Of a DNA stretch of 64,000 nt, positions 10,379 to 22,028 are shown one piece after another (position 1 is the first letter of the stretch; each line of letters starts with the position of its first letter). This stretch comes from Russula earlei (Eukaryota; Basidiomycota; Agaricomycetes; Russulales; Russulaceae). The stretch lies in assembly GCA_025769875.1 (NCBI GenBank), contig JAGFNK010000251.1, positions 1-64,000 on the forward strand. The letters run 5' to 3'. The notes beneath the pieces were generated by a model, which made no database searches, had not been told where the DNA came from, and saw nothing but the letters and a program-made list of their open reading frames with translations. Made by a program: the position numbers and the translations under genes.

Positions 10379-12537
10379 ATGAAGAGAAGAGGAGCCAAAG
10401 ACATTTACGGTAGATATCATGCGCCTATACCACACTTTGAGCCGCGTTGCTGTGGTTGTCGTGGTCAGTTCGTTGAAAGCGAAGGGTGGAAGGGAACGTC
10501 GACGGCTGATGCCGACGAGGTTCGGTCGGCGCTTTAATTCCCTGCTCCTGACCACCACAACAGTGAGCTCGCCGTCAACGACGAACGCGAGTCAGAGCCG
10601 GACGCCTTTCACGCCAACACCTTGCTCATGGACGCCAGCGCACACAAACTGCTTGAAACCGTGGTTCTCAAGACGCTCCATGCTCACAGCTTTACACGCT
10701 CCTCGTCCCAGGCGTCTCTCACCCTCAGCGACCTCCTTTCGCGCTATCTCGTCCTGCTGGCCACAACATGTTCGCAATACGCCCAACACGCCGGGAGACT
10801 TAATATCACCGTCAAAGATGCGATGTGCGCCCTTGACGAACTCGGCGTCAGCATGGACGAGCTCCACGAGTACTGCGGAACGGAGGGCGACGAGCTGGCG
10901 CGTTATTCCGGCCACTGCGCGAAGCGACAGGAGGATCTGGTCGAGTTCAAGGGTCAGTCCGGAATGCGATGGCTGCCCACGTCTTGTGTTAACGCGTCTG
11001 CCTCTTGTGCTCAGCGTCGCTCGCAAGCGGCTTACCTGTCGGGCGTGACTCGATCCCGTTGATCTGGGCGCCACTCCTCGACTCTTATTTGGAGGAAGTG
11101 GAGGAAGAAAACGAAGGCGACGGTGGAGATGAAGAAGAGGAGAAAGACGAAGATGTTGAAATGACCGATGCTACCGTCGAGAGAGGCGACAGCAACGAGG
11201 TCCACGTCTCTTCCATGCCGCAAGACTTTTGGAGGACGACAATTAATGCCACCACCACCACAACCGCCATCCACTCCCCCCTTACCCTTATCCCCTGTTT
11301 CTAATCCCACGTCCCCCACGCGGAAGCGGCCTCGGACGGAGAGTTGGAGACCGCCACCACATATACCCTGTTTCCTCCCACCGTTCCCTGTTGAGCGGCC
11401 GTCCCTCGAGCCCGAAGACCCGTCCCTCCCTTTGCCAGTCGAGCCGTCCTCCTCCACCCAAATTTCGTCCTCAAAAATCGAGCCAACAGCGCCTCGAGTA
11501 TCCTCCGCCAACCCCGCCGACTACACAACCATCATCCCCTACTCACTTTCCAACCTCGCGTCAACTCCGGAGTGGCATCTACCTTCAACGTTGAGAGAGC
11601 CGCGAGCACCCGTAGAGCCTCCGCCGACACCGCTGCCCGTTCCCCAGATTCAACCTTCTCTCCTCGGCGCATACCATCACATACTCACCCACCCGCCCCC
11701 CGCGAACTCAAACGTCGCGAACCCCTCCAGCCACCGTGTAGCCATGGTTCTTCTCAACCAAACCCAGAAGAATCCGCACTGGGAGCCCGCGGACAGCCTC
11801 TACGCCGCTACCTCTCCTAATGCGCCTACGGTAGCGCCGGTGGGACCATCCTTCGCCATTCCCGTCTCTTCCTCCGAAGATAAGAAGGATGACGAAAAGG
11901 ACAAGAAATTGAGTCTTCCGGGTGCCGCTCCGCGTCCCATTGGAACACAAGAGCGGATCGTGCCGCTCGCCAGCCACCATACTTCACGAATACCCGAGTT
12001 GGCGAGGGAGGCGCTTTCAGTGCGTGTTCATTCGTTCTATCTATATTTTTTTCCCTTTTATTCGTTATTCTTCTCGGCCATGATACGGGCCTCCCCCTCC
12101 CGACCCACGACATCCATCAGGTTTGGCTTTTGCCGACCCAGTCTCTCATACACATCTTGCAGGGAGCCGTATTGTCTCGCATCACGCGACTCTCCCACCC
12201 GACGGTCCTCCAGCGCGGCCCGGAAAGGCTCACGTACGGCGCAGGCGTGCCCGCCCCGTGGAATAACTCCGACAAGTCGTCCGCGCCTCTGCCGACGCCG
12301 CTGGCTGCGAAGGGCAAGGAGCTGCTCACAAATGGCTTGACGAATGGCAGGGGCAAGGAGGGAGAGAAGGGACCGGTTTTGCCAGACGCGCGGCTCTTTG
12401 CGACGTGGGAACAAGAACAGAAGAGTTTCCGCGACCCGCTCACACTTCCCCGCCGCGCAAGGCAGGGGAGTGTGCATACAAGCTTGTCTGTCGTGAATGT
12501 TCCAGGGCGGGCAAGGGGCGAGAGCAGAGCGGGGTAG
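10379..12537 (+). CDS. TAF8: TFIID subunit TAF8-like, bromodomain-associated histone fold
   Basis: Secure exons are 10628-10952, 11015-12019 and 12163-12537, with introns starting GTCAGT and GTGCGT and ending CAG. The histone fold (Bromo_TP) follows D-A-S-A-H-K-L-L-E and runs through L-D-E-L-G-V. An acidic stretch comes next, then a proline-rich part with F-L-P-P-F-P and a C-terminal R-G-P-E-R-L-T-Y-G-x-G-V-P-A-P-W-N block. TAF8 is a nuclear subunit of the TFIID pre-initiation complex. An upstream in-frame segment from 10379 (H-A-P-I-P-H-F-E-P-R) looks like a family N-terminus but meets TAA at 10535; a 48-nt intron 10520-10567 would remove it, with a weak acceptor. At 11227-11230 one extra T shifts the frame; a 49-nt intron 11176-11224 with a poor donor is the alternative. 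TAF3 is a less likely name. Confidence 0.72.
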
Positions 12538-12938
12538 GAGCGTGACGTTCTTCGTTGGCTTTCTATGTGCATCCATGAACCCTATCTTCCGCACTGCCTT
12601 TGCTTTCAACTCGACTTGCTTTCTCGTCGCGCGATGCATTGAGATATCTTTCAAGGCAAGGCCGTGACTGCGTCTCTGATTCATGGGATGGCTGACGAGA
12701 ATATCTCTCCTCATCACTATATTTTTCACAGCTAATTGCGAGACTCAATCTAACTTCTCCGTCCACGTAACTCATTGCGACACCTAAAGAAGGACTATGC
12801 AGTACACACGCTGAATCAAGCCATGAAAAGGACATGCACAACAGAATGACATCCGTAAGGACGATAAATGGATGGACGTAAAATGCAGGTGCACCGGGGA
12901 GGGACGGGAAATATCGACAAGATGAGCGGAAGCGCGGA
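12538..12938. other. Convergent 3' intergenic spacer
   Basis: About 400 bp lies between the stop of the TAF8-like gene (+) and the stop of eIF5A (-). It should hold both 3' UTRs. I see no separate gene. Confidence 0.5.
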
Positions 12939-13769
12939 CTAAGAACCTTTTGGAGCTTCCTTGAATGAGATGGCCTTTCAACTTTTAAGCGAACATCGGT
13001 CGATTGGGAGCGTGCCAGGCGTACCTGCTCTTCGCCCATGGCGGAGACGATTGTGACAAGGAGATCTTTACCTTCTTCAAATGCGCCAGAGATTGAAGTG
13101 CCAAGTTCACCCTCCGGGACCTTGACATCGTCCTTCGGGGTACCATCCTGGGTCATCAGATTAAGGAATCCATCGTCAATGTTGACCTTGGCAGCGAAGG
13201 AGGTTAGTTAGCCATGCGATACCAAAGTCTTTTTTTCCAAAAAAGAAGTCGATTTACAAGCTGGTATTCCGTACGTTGGACATTGGGAACGTCCATGTTG
13301 TGCGTGGAGGGACAGATATCTTCCTATGACACAAACATCACATGAGCTTACAAGGAGTGCGGGAATGGTGCCGGAACTTACCAATTTTTTGCCGGTGAAG
13401 ATCTGATGGGCCATAAGATGTATATACGGAAAGGAGCGAATTATTTACGCACATCGATTGCGACGAGATGAACCTTGGCATGGCCATGCTTTCCGGTCTT
13501 GGAGGTGGACATGTCAACGATCTTGCAGGGACGACCTAAACATTGAGAACGCTGATTAAAATCGGCATTGAGCTAGCCACAAGACTAAGTACACACCCTT
13601 TATGACAACGTGGCCGTTCTTGCGGAGTGCAGAACATTGCATGGGAAAGGTGAGGGAGGCCCCGGCACTGGCCTAGAATGGTGGCAGATGACCACCTTTG
13701 CGAGGAGCAAAGCGGGCGAGGGAAGCATACCTGCTCAAAGGTTTGATTGTGAGATTCGTCGTCGGACAT
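12939..13769 (-). CDS. eIF5A: Translation factor eIF5A (hypusine-containing)
   Basis: Seven exons (13769-13731, 13672-13597, 13535-13453, 13402-13382, 13323-13258, 13186-13025, 12974-12939) give 160 residues, the usual length. All introns are GT-AG and all phases agree. The N-terminal SH3-like domain carries [12 protein letters not shown]; the lysine expected to become hypusine is K54. The C-terminal OB domain has [11 protein letters not shown] and ends [16 protein letters not shown]. eIF5A relieves ribosome stalling, notably at polyproline, and acts in the cytoplasm. It needs deoxyhypusine synthase and hydroxylase, not seen here. The start at 13769 gives M-S-D-D-E, as in other fungi. It diverges from the LIM gene over about 350 bp. 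Confidence 0.97.
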
Positions 13770-14050
13770 GGGGGGCCTTTGTGATGACTTTTAGGGAAGG
13801 GTAGAGGGGATGTAAAAAGGACGGAGTGAGGACAGCTGTGGCGGCGAAAAATCAATCTTGCAATCGCATTCAATCTCCGACTCATATTCCCCGCCATTTC
13901 TTTCTTTTTCCTTTGCTGCACGGTTAATTCCTACGTACTTCACGCCTTGCTGACCTCTAACGTCCGTTCCTCGTCCTTTTCATTCTCGATCGACTCATCT
14001 CCGTCCAGTTGCTGGGCCTGCTGCCCTCGGTGGCAATTTAGCGCCCGTCT

Positions 14051-14058
14051 TATATAAG
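14051..14058 (+). promoter_or_regulatory. TATA box candidate of the LIM gene
   Basis: TATATAAG sits 60 bp upstream of the LIM gene ATG at 14118, in the 348-bp divergent spacer shared with eIF5A. Position and sequence fit a core promoter. No transcript start is known. Confidence 0.45.
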
Positions 14059-14117
14059 CTCGCTGCGTCGGTCTCCGTCTAAACCAAACCCAGACCTCTC
14101 TCCCTGCACCGTCGCCA

Positions 14118-15595
14118 ATGCATCCTTTCGGAGGAACTCCTATATGTCCTACCTGTCTAAAGGCTGTTTATGCTGCCGAACAGGTGAGCCAGACGAGTCC
14201 CCTATTACTGCCCACTCTAACAACTTAACAGGTTATGGGTCCCGGCAGAAAGGTGTGTTTTCGCCATCCCTCTCACTCTGGAGCGCGATCCCAATCAATA
14301 TTTCCTGCAGTTATACCATAAAGTACGTTACTACCCCCTGAATGTTCGAGCAAGCCGTACTGAGTGGCACTCAGCCGTGCCTCGCGTGCACAAGCTGCGG
14401 CGTTAGACTGGACTCATTCCGGCTACTCGAACACGACGAAAAAGTGCGTACTATGTCTATTCAGACCGGTTTGTGTCGTTGATAAATCTCCCCCCACCTC
14501 AGCCGTATTGGTATGCAGTTTGTGAGGGACGGCAGCACGATAGTGACCCCTTTTGCGCAGTAAGAATTGCCACAGCAAGAACTTTGGAACACGGGATCTT
14601 CGTCAGGCGAACTTACCCCATACCACCGAACTGTTGTCACCCTCGCTCACTCTTCGCTCCACGGTGACATCCCCTCTCACACCCCAGCAACGTGTCGCGA
14701 GCCCGCCATTGTCTCCTTCTAAGCCGTCTCCCCCTTCATCAGCTCCAGGTCGCCCAGGTCGTTTGTTCACAACTCTCAGCCGCAAAGACATTGGAATGTT
14801 TGGGGACGCTCCAAACTCCCCCGGCTCGCTCCTTCGTCCCACCCGCGTACTGAGCCCTACACGTGGAGCTCTCAGCGTCGATTCGGAGCAAACCGATGGC
14901 GCCGATAGTAGTACGGACCAAGGAAGCGATGACTCGAAATTTACCTCATCGCACGTCGGCCGCTCTGAAGATGGTCTTCCGAGGACTGTGCCTCTCGCCG
15001 AAACCACGGATCGTGCACCCTCACCTCCAAAACGCTCATCCCCTACCCCTGGTAGTCCCGCGACTCTCGGCCGTACGCACACACTTGGTGGGAATGGAGC
15101 GAACGGGACGCGCAGGGTCGTACCGTTGGTCGCAAGCACCACTGGCACGCGGTACGGCGCGGGGCTTTTGGGCGAATTGCGTGCCAGCCCTACCGGTAGC
15201 CCGGCAAGGCAATGGGGCGGTGGAACTCCCCAGTGTCCACGATGCAGCAAGAACGTGTACTTTGCCGAGCAGGTAAGGGCCTACTAACTAGTTCTTGTCG
15301 GTCTTGCATTCAGGCTCACCATTGTCGGAAAAAATAAATAAACAGGTCAAGGCCATTGGAAAGACGTGGCACAAAGCCTGTCTTCGGTGTTCGGAGTGTG
15401 GCACGTCCCTCGATTCGAGCCGCCTCACGGAAAGAGATGGGGACCCTCTGTGTCATCGATGTTATAACAAGGTTTGGGCCTTCCTCTGTTCCTTCCAAGA
15501 ACTGCATTGTTGATTGATTCGGCTTCTGTGCCCGACCGCAGTTGCATGGCCCGGCTGGCAGTGGGTACGCCCTTCTGGGAAAGGCGGGCGGCTGA
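14118..15595 (+). CDS. Two-LIM-domain protein (CRP-like)
   Basis: Eight exons (14118-14183, 14232-14252, 14311-14322, 14375-14443, 14503-14510, 14561-15272, 15346-15471, 15542-15595) give 355 residues. LIM1 ligands are C10, C13, H32, C35, C38, C41, C59 and C62. LIM2 ligands are C284, C287, H305, C308, C311, C314, C332 and C335, followed by a glycine-rich tail. The roughly 215 residues between them are Ser/Pro/Thr-rich and probably disordered. LIM modules bind proteins, often at actin or in signalling; the partner here is unknown. Exons of 12 nt (L-Y-H-K) and 8 nt are required to complete LIM1, since skipping them loses zinc ligands. The eIF5A promoter is shared. No enzymatic domain is visible. 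Confidence 0.9.
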
Positions 15596-16026
15596 AGTAT
15601 GGATGTCGCACCGACCGATGATAGGATGCTGTATTGCGCGATGTATGCTGTACTGATGACATGAGAGTTTGTAGCATTTCCCGCCATACTTTTACGACCT
15701 GTTACGATCACGAATCCGACCTGGCGTCGCACATCTCTTTCGTGTGTTGTTTACTGCTTTTGACAGCATCAACAGTCCATTCGAGGACCCGGTTCCTCCA
15801 TACAGTCGGGTTCTCCAGACCGCCCTGGTTGCTGCGCCGCTTGCGTAAGGGAGATATTGCTGAAACATATGCCAATGGGGATAACGCGATAACGTCGTAA
15901 TACGCTACAAGACGACTGCACTGGCAAGCATCTATTAGCTTAGAGGAAATATGAATAGACTGTAGTCGGGGCAGGACAACGACAAGCTAAGACTCTGATT
16001 TTGCCCGTGCATCGAACCTCGCCCCG

Positions 16027-16706
16027 TCATGATTTCTTGACAAGCCGAAACTTCTCGACAACCGAGGCAACGATGTCGCGCCACTCGACCATCGCGCCCA
16101 CTCCCACGTCGCCACAAGCGAGACCCTTGGATACGGGTCCTTCGACGTGATACCCGATCACCTCTCGTATGGTCCGGACGTGCTGCACCGTCAGCGGGTG
16201 TTCATACATGAGCGTGTTCATGGCCGGATAGACGTACGTCGGCGTCGTAGGCGCCAACGCGCGCAAGAGCGACGTCTTCCAATTTCAATCATTACACATT
16301 CATGTCAATTTAGAAAAGATAGTTTTGTTGGTTATCATCGAACGCCGTCATGAAGAACAACGATTCGGAAGTGAACGATTTTGGATTTTTTGGGCATTTT
16401 GACAGACGAGAGTGGGAACGGGGGGGGTACGGCGATTTCGTTTTCGGGGGGGGAGAGGAGGGGGAGTAGGAGGGCGCTGACGGAACTTACCGCGAGATTA
16501 TCGCACACGCCCGTGGCTATCTTTGCGAGCGTGTTGGCGGAGCAGGGCGCGATGAGGACGACGTCGGCCCAGCGACGGAGCTCGATGTGTAATATTGGGT
16601 CGCCGACGCGGTAGTTTGGCTGTGCGGCGCCGAGTCCGGAGGCAGTAGCGTCAGCGAACGACACGTCGTGGGCGTCAATGACGTGAATGGAGCGAGGACA
16701 GGAAGG

Positions 16707-16746
<40 letters not shown>

Positions 16747-17079
16747 TGACGCACGTCCCACTCGTCGTCGTCCGTCCAGACGGACACTCCTTGCCCGCGG
16801 ACGTCCTCCGGCTTGAAGAAGGTGAGCGACGGCTGGGTGGCGACCACTTGCGCCGACACGTCCTTGTACTGGAGCGCGGTGCATGCATGAGATGCGGGAC
16901 GGGATGAGCAGGCGTGCGCGGTTACTACGAGCCGTGGGTGGTGAGGATTGTGAGCTCACCTTGAGGAGGTCCTCGACTATGAGGGGTGCCTTGACGGATG
17001 CCACGCTCCCGGTCGTGATGAGGAGAACGTGCGTGTATCCTTCACGCCTGTTGGCCGCTGCGGTAAAGCGGGTCGTCAT
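16027..17079 (-). CDS. PPCDC: Phosphopantothenoylcysteine decarboxylase (HAL3/CoaC type)
   Basis: Four exons (17079-16960, 16868-16755, 16619-16491, 16275-16027) give 203 residues, the size of the single-domain plant/animal enzyme. This flavoprotein decarboxylates 4'-phosphopantothenoylcysteine to 4'-phosphopantetheine in coenzyme A synthesis. Visible features are I-T-T-G-S-V-A at the FMN site, the active-site His89 in D-P-I-L-H-I-E-L, P-C-S-A-N-T-L-A-K, Asn141 in P-A-M-N-T-L-M-Y-E-H-P, and Cys175 in G-L-A-C-G-D-V-G. These correspond closely to His90, Asn142 and Cys175 of plant HAL3. Yeast Hal3/Vhs3/Cab3 have long extensions that are absent here. Intron 2 holds a 35-base T run (see separate entry). 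Confidence 0.95.
16707..16741. repeat. 35-nt homopolymer A/T run inside a PPCDC intron
   Basis: The plus strand shows an uninterrupted run of about 35 A. On the coding strand it is poly-T starting about 13 nt after the intron 2 donor at 16754. The intron (16754-16620, 135 nt) is longer than its neighbours, which are mostly 50-65 nt. Length is likely variable or mis-called. Confidence 0.9.
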
Positions 17080-18855
17080 CGTTAGCGTCGCAGCAGAGTT
17101 GTGCTAGTTGCGACGCAGAGCGCAAAGAGTAATAAGGCAACAATGCACGCAAGATTCGATCCTGCGCTGCACGCCCACCGCACCCACTGGCACTCGGCCG
17201 TGATGTCTCCGTCTGAAGTGTTCCGGTAGTTCAATCAGTCTGGATATTATCACCCCCCGCAGGCCAATGGCAAAGGTATGTTCCGTTGTACGAGGCAGTG
17301 ACCGAGATCATCACCGGACCGACATACAGGCTCAGCAGTCCTGTCCTGCAATTCGCAATTCACTGCTTTGAACGAATCCGGGTGGAATAAAATCCCCCCT
17401 CGCTTGAGAAGAAGTTAGAACCTTAAACACACCTGGATTCGAAAGACTATTTGACGGCCACAGGCGGGTCTGTTCATTCGCGCAACACTGTTGACTTTCC
17501 AGTTCTCCAGTGCACTGCCTCCCCCGGCCAACCACTTCTGCGCTCAGACGTCGTCGTGGGTCACCACATATTCACGTAACTATTACTCACGGGCGACGGA
17601 CATCCAGTAGGTATGTAAAGAATGCGGCTTTATCGAATCGTTCTTTGACGGGTTCGACATCCGATGTCTAGCTCGTCATCAGAGCGCCGGGACGCATACC
17701 ACAGGGCGTGTGCTGGCCCTGGAGTGAATCGTTCATATGCGCAGTGTGCCAAGCCGGAGATTGAAAAGTCCAGATCATGAACAATTGCAGATGCATCACC
17801 GACGCTATGAGGTTCGCCTTGCACGGCCCGCTATCATGATAGCCTCGCTTTCTCATCACACAATGTGGATGACCACGGTGGATGGAGCGGCCTGAAGGTG
17901 GGGTTAAAATTTCTGGATCATTCGGCGTGACACGTTATTGCGGCCTCGGCGCCGTAGACCTCTTCAACGTCCAGACCGGCGTGCAATCCTGACCTCGAAC
18001 ACTGTATCGCGGAGAACCATCGAGAGCCGAGTTAAAGCCAAGGAAAGGGAGATGTGTCAGATGACGGCCTTCGCTATCGCTCCGCTCCGACGCGATGACA
18101 TTTTGGACCTTTCTCGCCTTCCTCTGCGCGCCTTTGCCCACGACCGGGGCCATTTTCCTGCCCGTGCGAGGGCACGATTAAATAGCAATCGCGGGGTTTA
18201 ATCAAGCGGGCGAAGCTGTCGCTTATCCACATGGTCGAAGGAATTAAGTTACAGATCAAAGCTTCTCCGGTTCTCTGGGACTTGGTACGGAACAGCAGAA
18301 GATGCTGAGCAGAGAGAGGTCCCGGAGACGTGCGACGAGAGGTCCAGATTGTCTCCCGCTGTACATATAACGCCAGTGGCAATACTCGCTAGTACTCGCA
18401 GAGCCATCGAAGAGAGGCAGGATGCACTGTAGTAATACACGGTACGTTTCAGCTGCTGATGGGAAAGGCCTGGAATCTGGTTGTCGTTCGGGAAAAACTG
18501 TTCGGCTTTAGTCGGAAAGGACAAGCGGGCATTCCATAATACGCCTATCGTGTGTCTGCGTCATGTCTGTCCTGATGAAAAGAGATCAGGCGGCCGCGAT
18601 GAGTTAGATATCAAGGTCCTCCGTTCATAGAATCCCAAGGGAGCGGAAAAAGGCTGTTAAGTCAAACTTACCATTGTTAGGCGTCCCGTCCGAGTCTGTG
18701 TCAGTCAGCGTCAGCTTTGGAGGTGAGTCTCTCCGTCGCACTCTCTTTGCTTCGCGACTCCCCATGAGGCCGTCTATTTCTTGCGCCATTCAATTCCCTT
18801 GACCCTTCTTTCTCTCTTCTCATCGCCCTCCTCACACCCCGACGTTCCCTAAATT
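17080..18855. other. 1.8-kb intergenic region, no gene recognised
   Basis: It lies between the divergent PPCDC (-) and Zn2Cys6 regulator (+) and so should contain both promoters. A pyrimidine-rich stretch (18760-18850) directly precedes the regulator ATG. Short frames near 17145-17300 (for example a G-Y-Y-H-P-P-Q peptide followed by GTATG) hint at an exon, but nothing continues them. Confidence 0.4.
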
Positions 18856-21800
18856 ATGCCCAACTCTGACCCCTCGTCCTCCACCCTCTCAGACCCTCCG
18901 ACCAGACAGACGGCCAAGAGGCGCTCTACCTCCTCAGAATCGCCCTCCGCGACCACACGCCCCAGATCTCCCCCCTCGCTCGACGCTCCCTCTACGGCGG
19001 ATGGCGTCAGGGCGTCCACTAAGCGGGCGAGGAAAGCCATCAACTGCGGACCATGTCGCCTAAGCAAACTCAAGTGTGATCGGTACTGCTCCCCCCGTGC
19101 TTCTGACTCTCACTCGATAACATCGTCCTTCCCCACACAGAGAACGCCCATGTTCCTCGTGCAAACTAAGAGGTTCGCGTCTTTCTTCTAGCTTACCTCA
19201 ACCCCTCAGGTCTCCTTTTCTCCTCATCCAAACCATAGAAGGATTCTTTCTGATGACTGCCCGTAGGCACAACTGCCTCCTGTTATCAGGGTCTGGACGG
19301 AGGGTCACCAACTGTTTTCCGGACGGATGATCCAAGGTGTGTCTTGCCCATGTTCTCTCTATTGCCTCGCTATATGCCGCCGCTCGTACGTGTCTAGTGA
19401 CCCTCGCGGTGTGAACACCGCCGTTGAATTTTCCAAAATTCGTCAAGCGCTAGCCGTTATAGAAGCCCATGTCCATTACATACAACGGTCACCGGCGTTG
19501 TCTGGGTCCACCTCCTCCCACTTCGATGCATCCATCACTTCGGGGCCCATAAATCATCCACCCACCTCTCAGATCAAACAAGACCTTCCAATGTCAGACC
19601 TGTCCGAGCAGGAGGCTGCCCCAGGTGCGCAAGGGCAATCGAACCGGTGTGGTCTCTATACTGGTCCCACAAGCGCTGTCTCTCACTTGTCATCAGTGTG
19701 TAAATTTTTGCATCCGCCTTACTCAGAGTGACGCTGATTGGATCACGTCTGCTTCGCAAAAACCTTCACCGAATGAACAGGGCATCAGAGACGGCGGTGG
19801 TGGCGTTCCCGAAGCTGCTCCGATTCTCCCAGAACACACACGTGACGCCGCTCCGACGACTCATGGCAGCGATCGCGACTTGTGCGAAGAACTTCCACAC
19901 GTATCGGTAATCGACGGTCTCATCGACTTTTACTTTGAGTATTGTAACTGGGTATTCCGATTCGTAAACCACCGCGCGTTTACGGCCGCCTGGGCCCGTT
20001 ATAAGTCTGGTGCTGGGGCCGACCGTATTGGGCTGGCGACCGTATGCATGATCATGGCAGTCACATTGCATTATCTTCCTTCCGGGCACGAGCTGCTTCG
20101 TGCTTTGCCCTCTGACACTGAGGAACTTGGGACGCGGCCTTTACAGTATCATGTGTCTTGCTTTGCAGCGCAACCAAGCGGAGAGCCGTGCATACACAAT
20201 GGATCTTATCGAGCTGCTTCTCATCCGGACTCACTATCTCGCGCTCTCAACAGTTGACAGTGAGGAGGCCTGGCGTGTCAAGGGAGAACTGGTTAATATG
20301 GCCACGGCTATGGGTCTCCATCGTGATCCTGGAAAAGATATGCCGTTAGAGGCTGCGGAACGCCGAAGATGGGCGTGGTGGCATATCCTCCTTATAGAAC
20401 GGTATGCCCATACAGGAGCATGTTTCATTTCCTCGATTTTCTAATTTTTATTCGCGTGCCACAGTTGGCAGGCGTTTCTGTTTGGACGCCCTATCGCCAT
20501 TGCCTCACACCATTTCGATACACGGCTGCCGTCGTATTGCGATCCTGAAGTCGACCCCTCCGGAAGGCTATATGACGCGAATATTCATCTATTCCGGATT
20601 GCTTTTATACTTGGCGATATAATGGATGACGCAGTGTCGCTACGCCCAGTACCTTATGAATCGGTCCTTGCAAAAGATCGGGTTCTTCAAGAATGGTGGG
20701 ACACGCTTCCGGTTGAACTGGACATGGACGACTACTCTCTCGTGAGCTTCCTCGCATCGTCTACGACGTCCAAACGGCGCGTCGGGGTGCAGAGTGTCGT
20801 CGTGCGCACCGTGTTCCTGCTTATCCGCTGCACTATGCACCGACCATACGCGAGTCTTGCGCACGGCGAAGGGTCTAAATACGCGACGAGTCTCGCAATT
20901 GCCGTCAATGCAGCGGACAAACTCATTGCGCTCTCTGCCCACGCTCGTCCTGAGATGCTCAACCACGCTGCGCTCGCTGTCCCTGGTCACATGACTTGGG
21001 GTCCTCTACACTGCTTCTCTGCCGCCATGTTCTTTTGTTTTCAGATAATCAACAACCCCGAGCAGCCGGGTGCGAGACTCCATCGCGCGAACGTGCTCCG
21101 CGCTCTCGCGATCTTGGAGTCTTATCGCGGCGTGCGCGTCGCGGAGAAGGCGCTCGACATTCTGCGCACACTCGGCCCGCTCTACACCGAAACGTTCCTC
21201 TCGGACACGCCAGAGACCCGCGAGCAGAAAAAGCAAGTTGTCCTTCCCGCCGTGCGCAGACTCCAATTTCCGTACGTCGATTGTCACAGGGTTCCGATCG
21301 GTCCTGGGAATGGCGCCCTATCACCCGCTCTGTCCGCCACGCATAACGAATCGCCACGACCTGGACCCAGAGTAGATGCGACGCAGCCTCCACCCGCACC
21401 ACATCCCATCATACAGGGGACCAGGGTACACGTGCAAGAGGCGGACGCACCATCCATGCCTCCATCAGTGCCCCTTTCTGCACCCATGTTACAGCCTCAC
21501 CGACAGCACTTACTACACCAACACCATCAGCCCCAGCAACAGCAACAGCTCTCCACGTGCGAAAATCTGCCCCCTTCACTCAAGTGGTCCCATCCCAATC
21601 TAGCCTTCGGTGACACGGCGCACTATCTAGGACAGCAACAGCAGGGTCATTCGGCTCTAGCGCTACAGCAGCCCCAACAACAGTATCGGGACGCCCTGCC
21701 ACGCCAGCGCGCAGAAGAGGGAGACGACGCGATGTGGCGATCGGCGGCACATCACTCGCCGACAGCCAGGACCATGATGGCCTCGGAACCAAGCACGGCC

Positions 21801-22028
21801 CCTCCACCCTCGCGTCCTCACTACGCACCCCATATGATCCAGCAGCAGGACGCGTATTCGCAAAGGGACGGCACCTGCACTGGCGGCGGCAGCGCGGCGG
21901 ATGCGCGGATGGGGGACCTTGCAGTCGTCACGGAGGGCGTGCCGTGGGGCGCCACGAGCGGGTTCGTACAGGGCGAGTGGGATCGGATGTACACCGGATT
22001 GGGGGGTCGAATGCCGCACGGAAGTTGA
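18856..22028 (+). CDS. Zn2Cys6 fungal-specific transcription factor
   Basis: Exons are 18856-19082, 19141-19172, 19267-19336, 19398-19677 (or -19695), 19727-20401 and 20465-22028, giving about 948 residues. The binuclear zinc cluster has C64, C67, C74, C80, C83 and C92 in perfect C-x2-C-x6-C-x5-C-x2-C-x8-C spacing, assembled across three exons. A fungal_trans middle domain follows, with G-L-H-R-D-P-G-K, E-R-R-R-W-A-W-W-H and L-G-D-I-M-D-D-A-V-S-L-R-P. The C-terminal third is Gln/Pro/His-rich, as in activators. It is a nuclear DNA-binding regulator whose targets cannot be told from sequence. One extra G at 20129-20131 shifts the frame within a conserved block; no intron explains it. The intron before 19727 is 49 or 31 nt, both frame-compatible. 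Confidence 0.88.

Noticed and set aside
10592..11074. Minus-strand 160-codon frame opposite the TAF8-like gene
   Set aside because: Shadow of the histone-fold exon on the plus strand.
11176..11224. 49-nt intron in the TAF8-like gene
   Set aside because: The donor GTCGAG is poor, and dropping one T at 11227-11230 gives a natural continuous protein; kept only as an alternative.
14603..15250. Minus-strand 215-codon frame opposite the LIM gene
   Set aside because: Antisense of LIM exon 6; no domain, and it is explained by codon bias of the Ser/Pro-rich linker.
16707..16741. Poly-A as the tail of a processed retrocopy
   Set aside because: It lies inside a normal intron, with no target duplication or copied gene next to it.
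19696..19726. 31-nt intron in the Zn2Cys6 gene
   Set aside because: Frame-compatible and has a good donor, but it is shorter than any other intron here; the 49-nt alternative from 19678 is listed as the main model.
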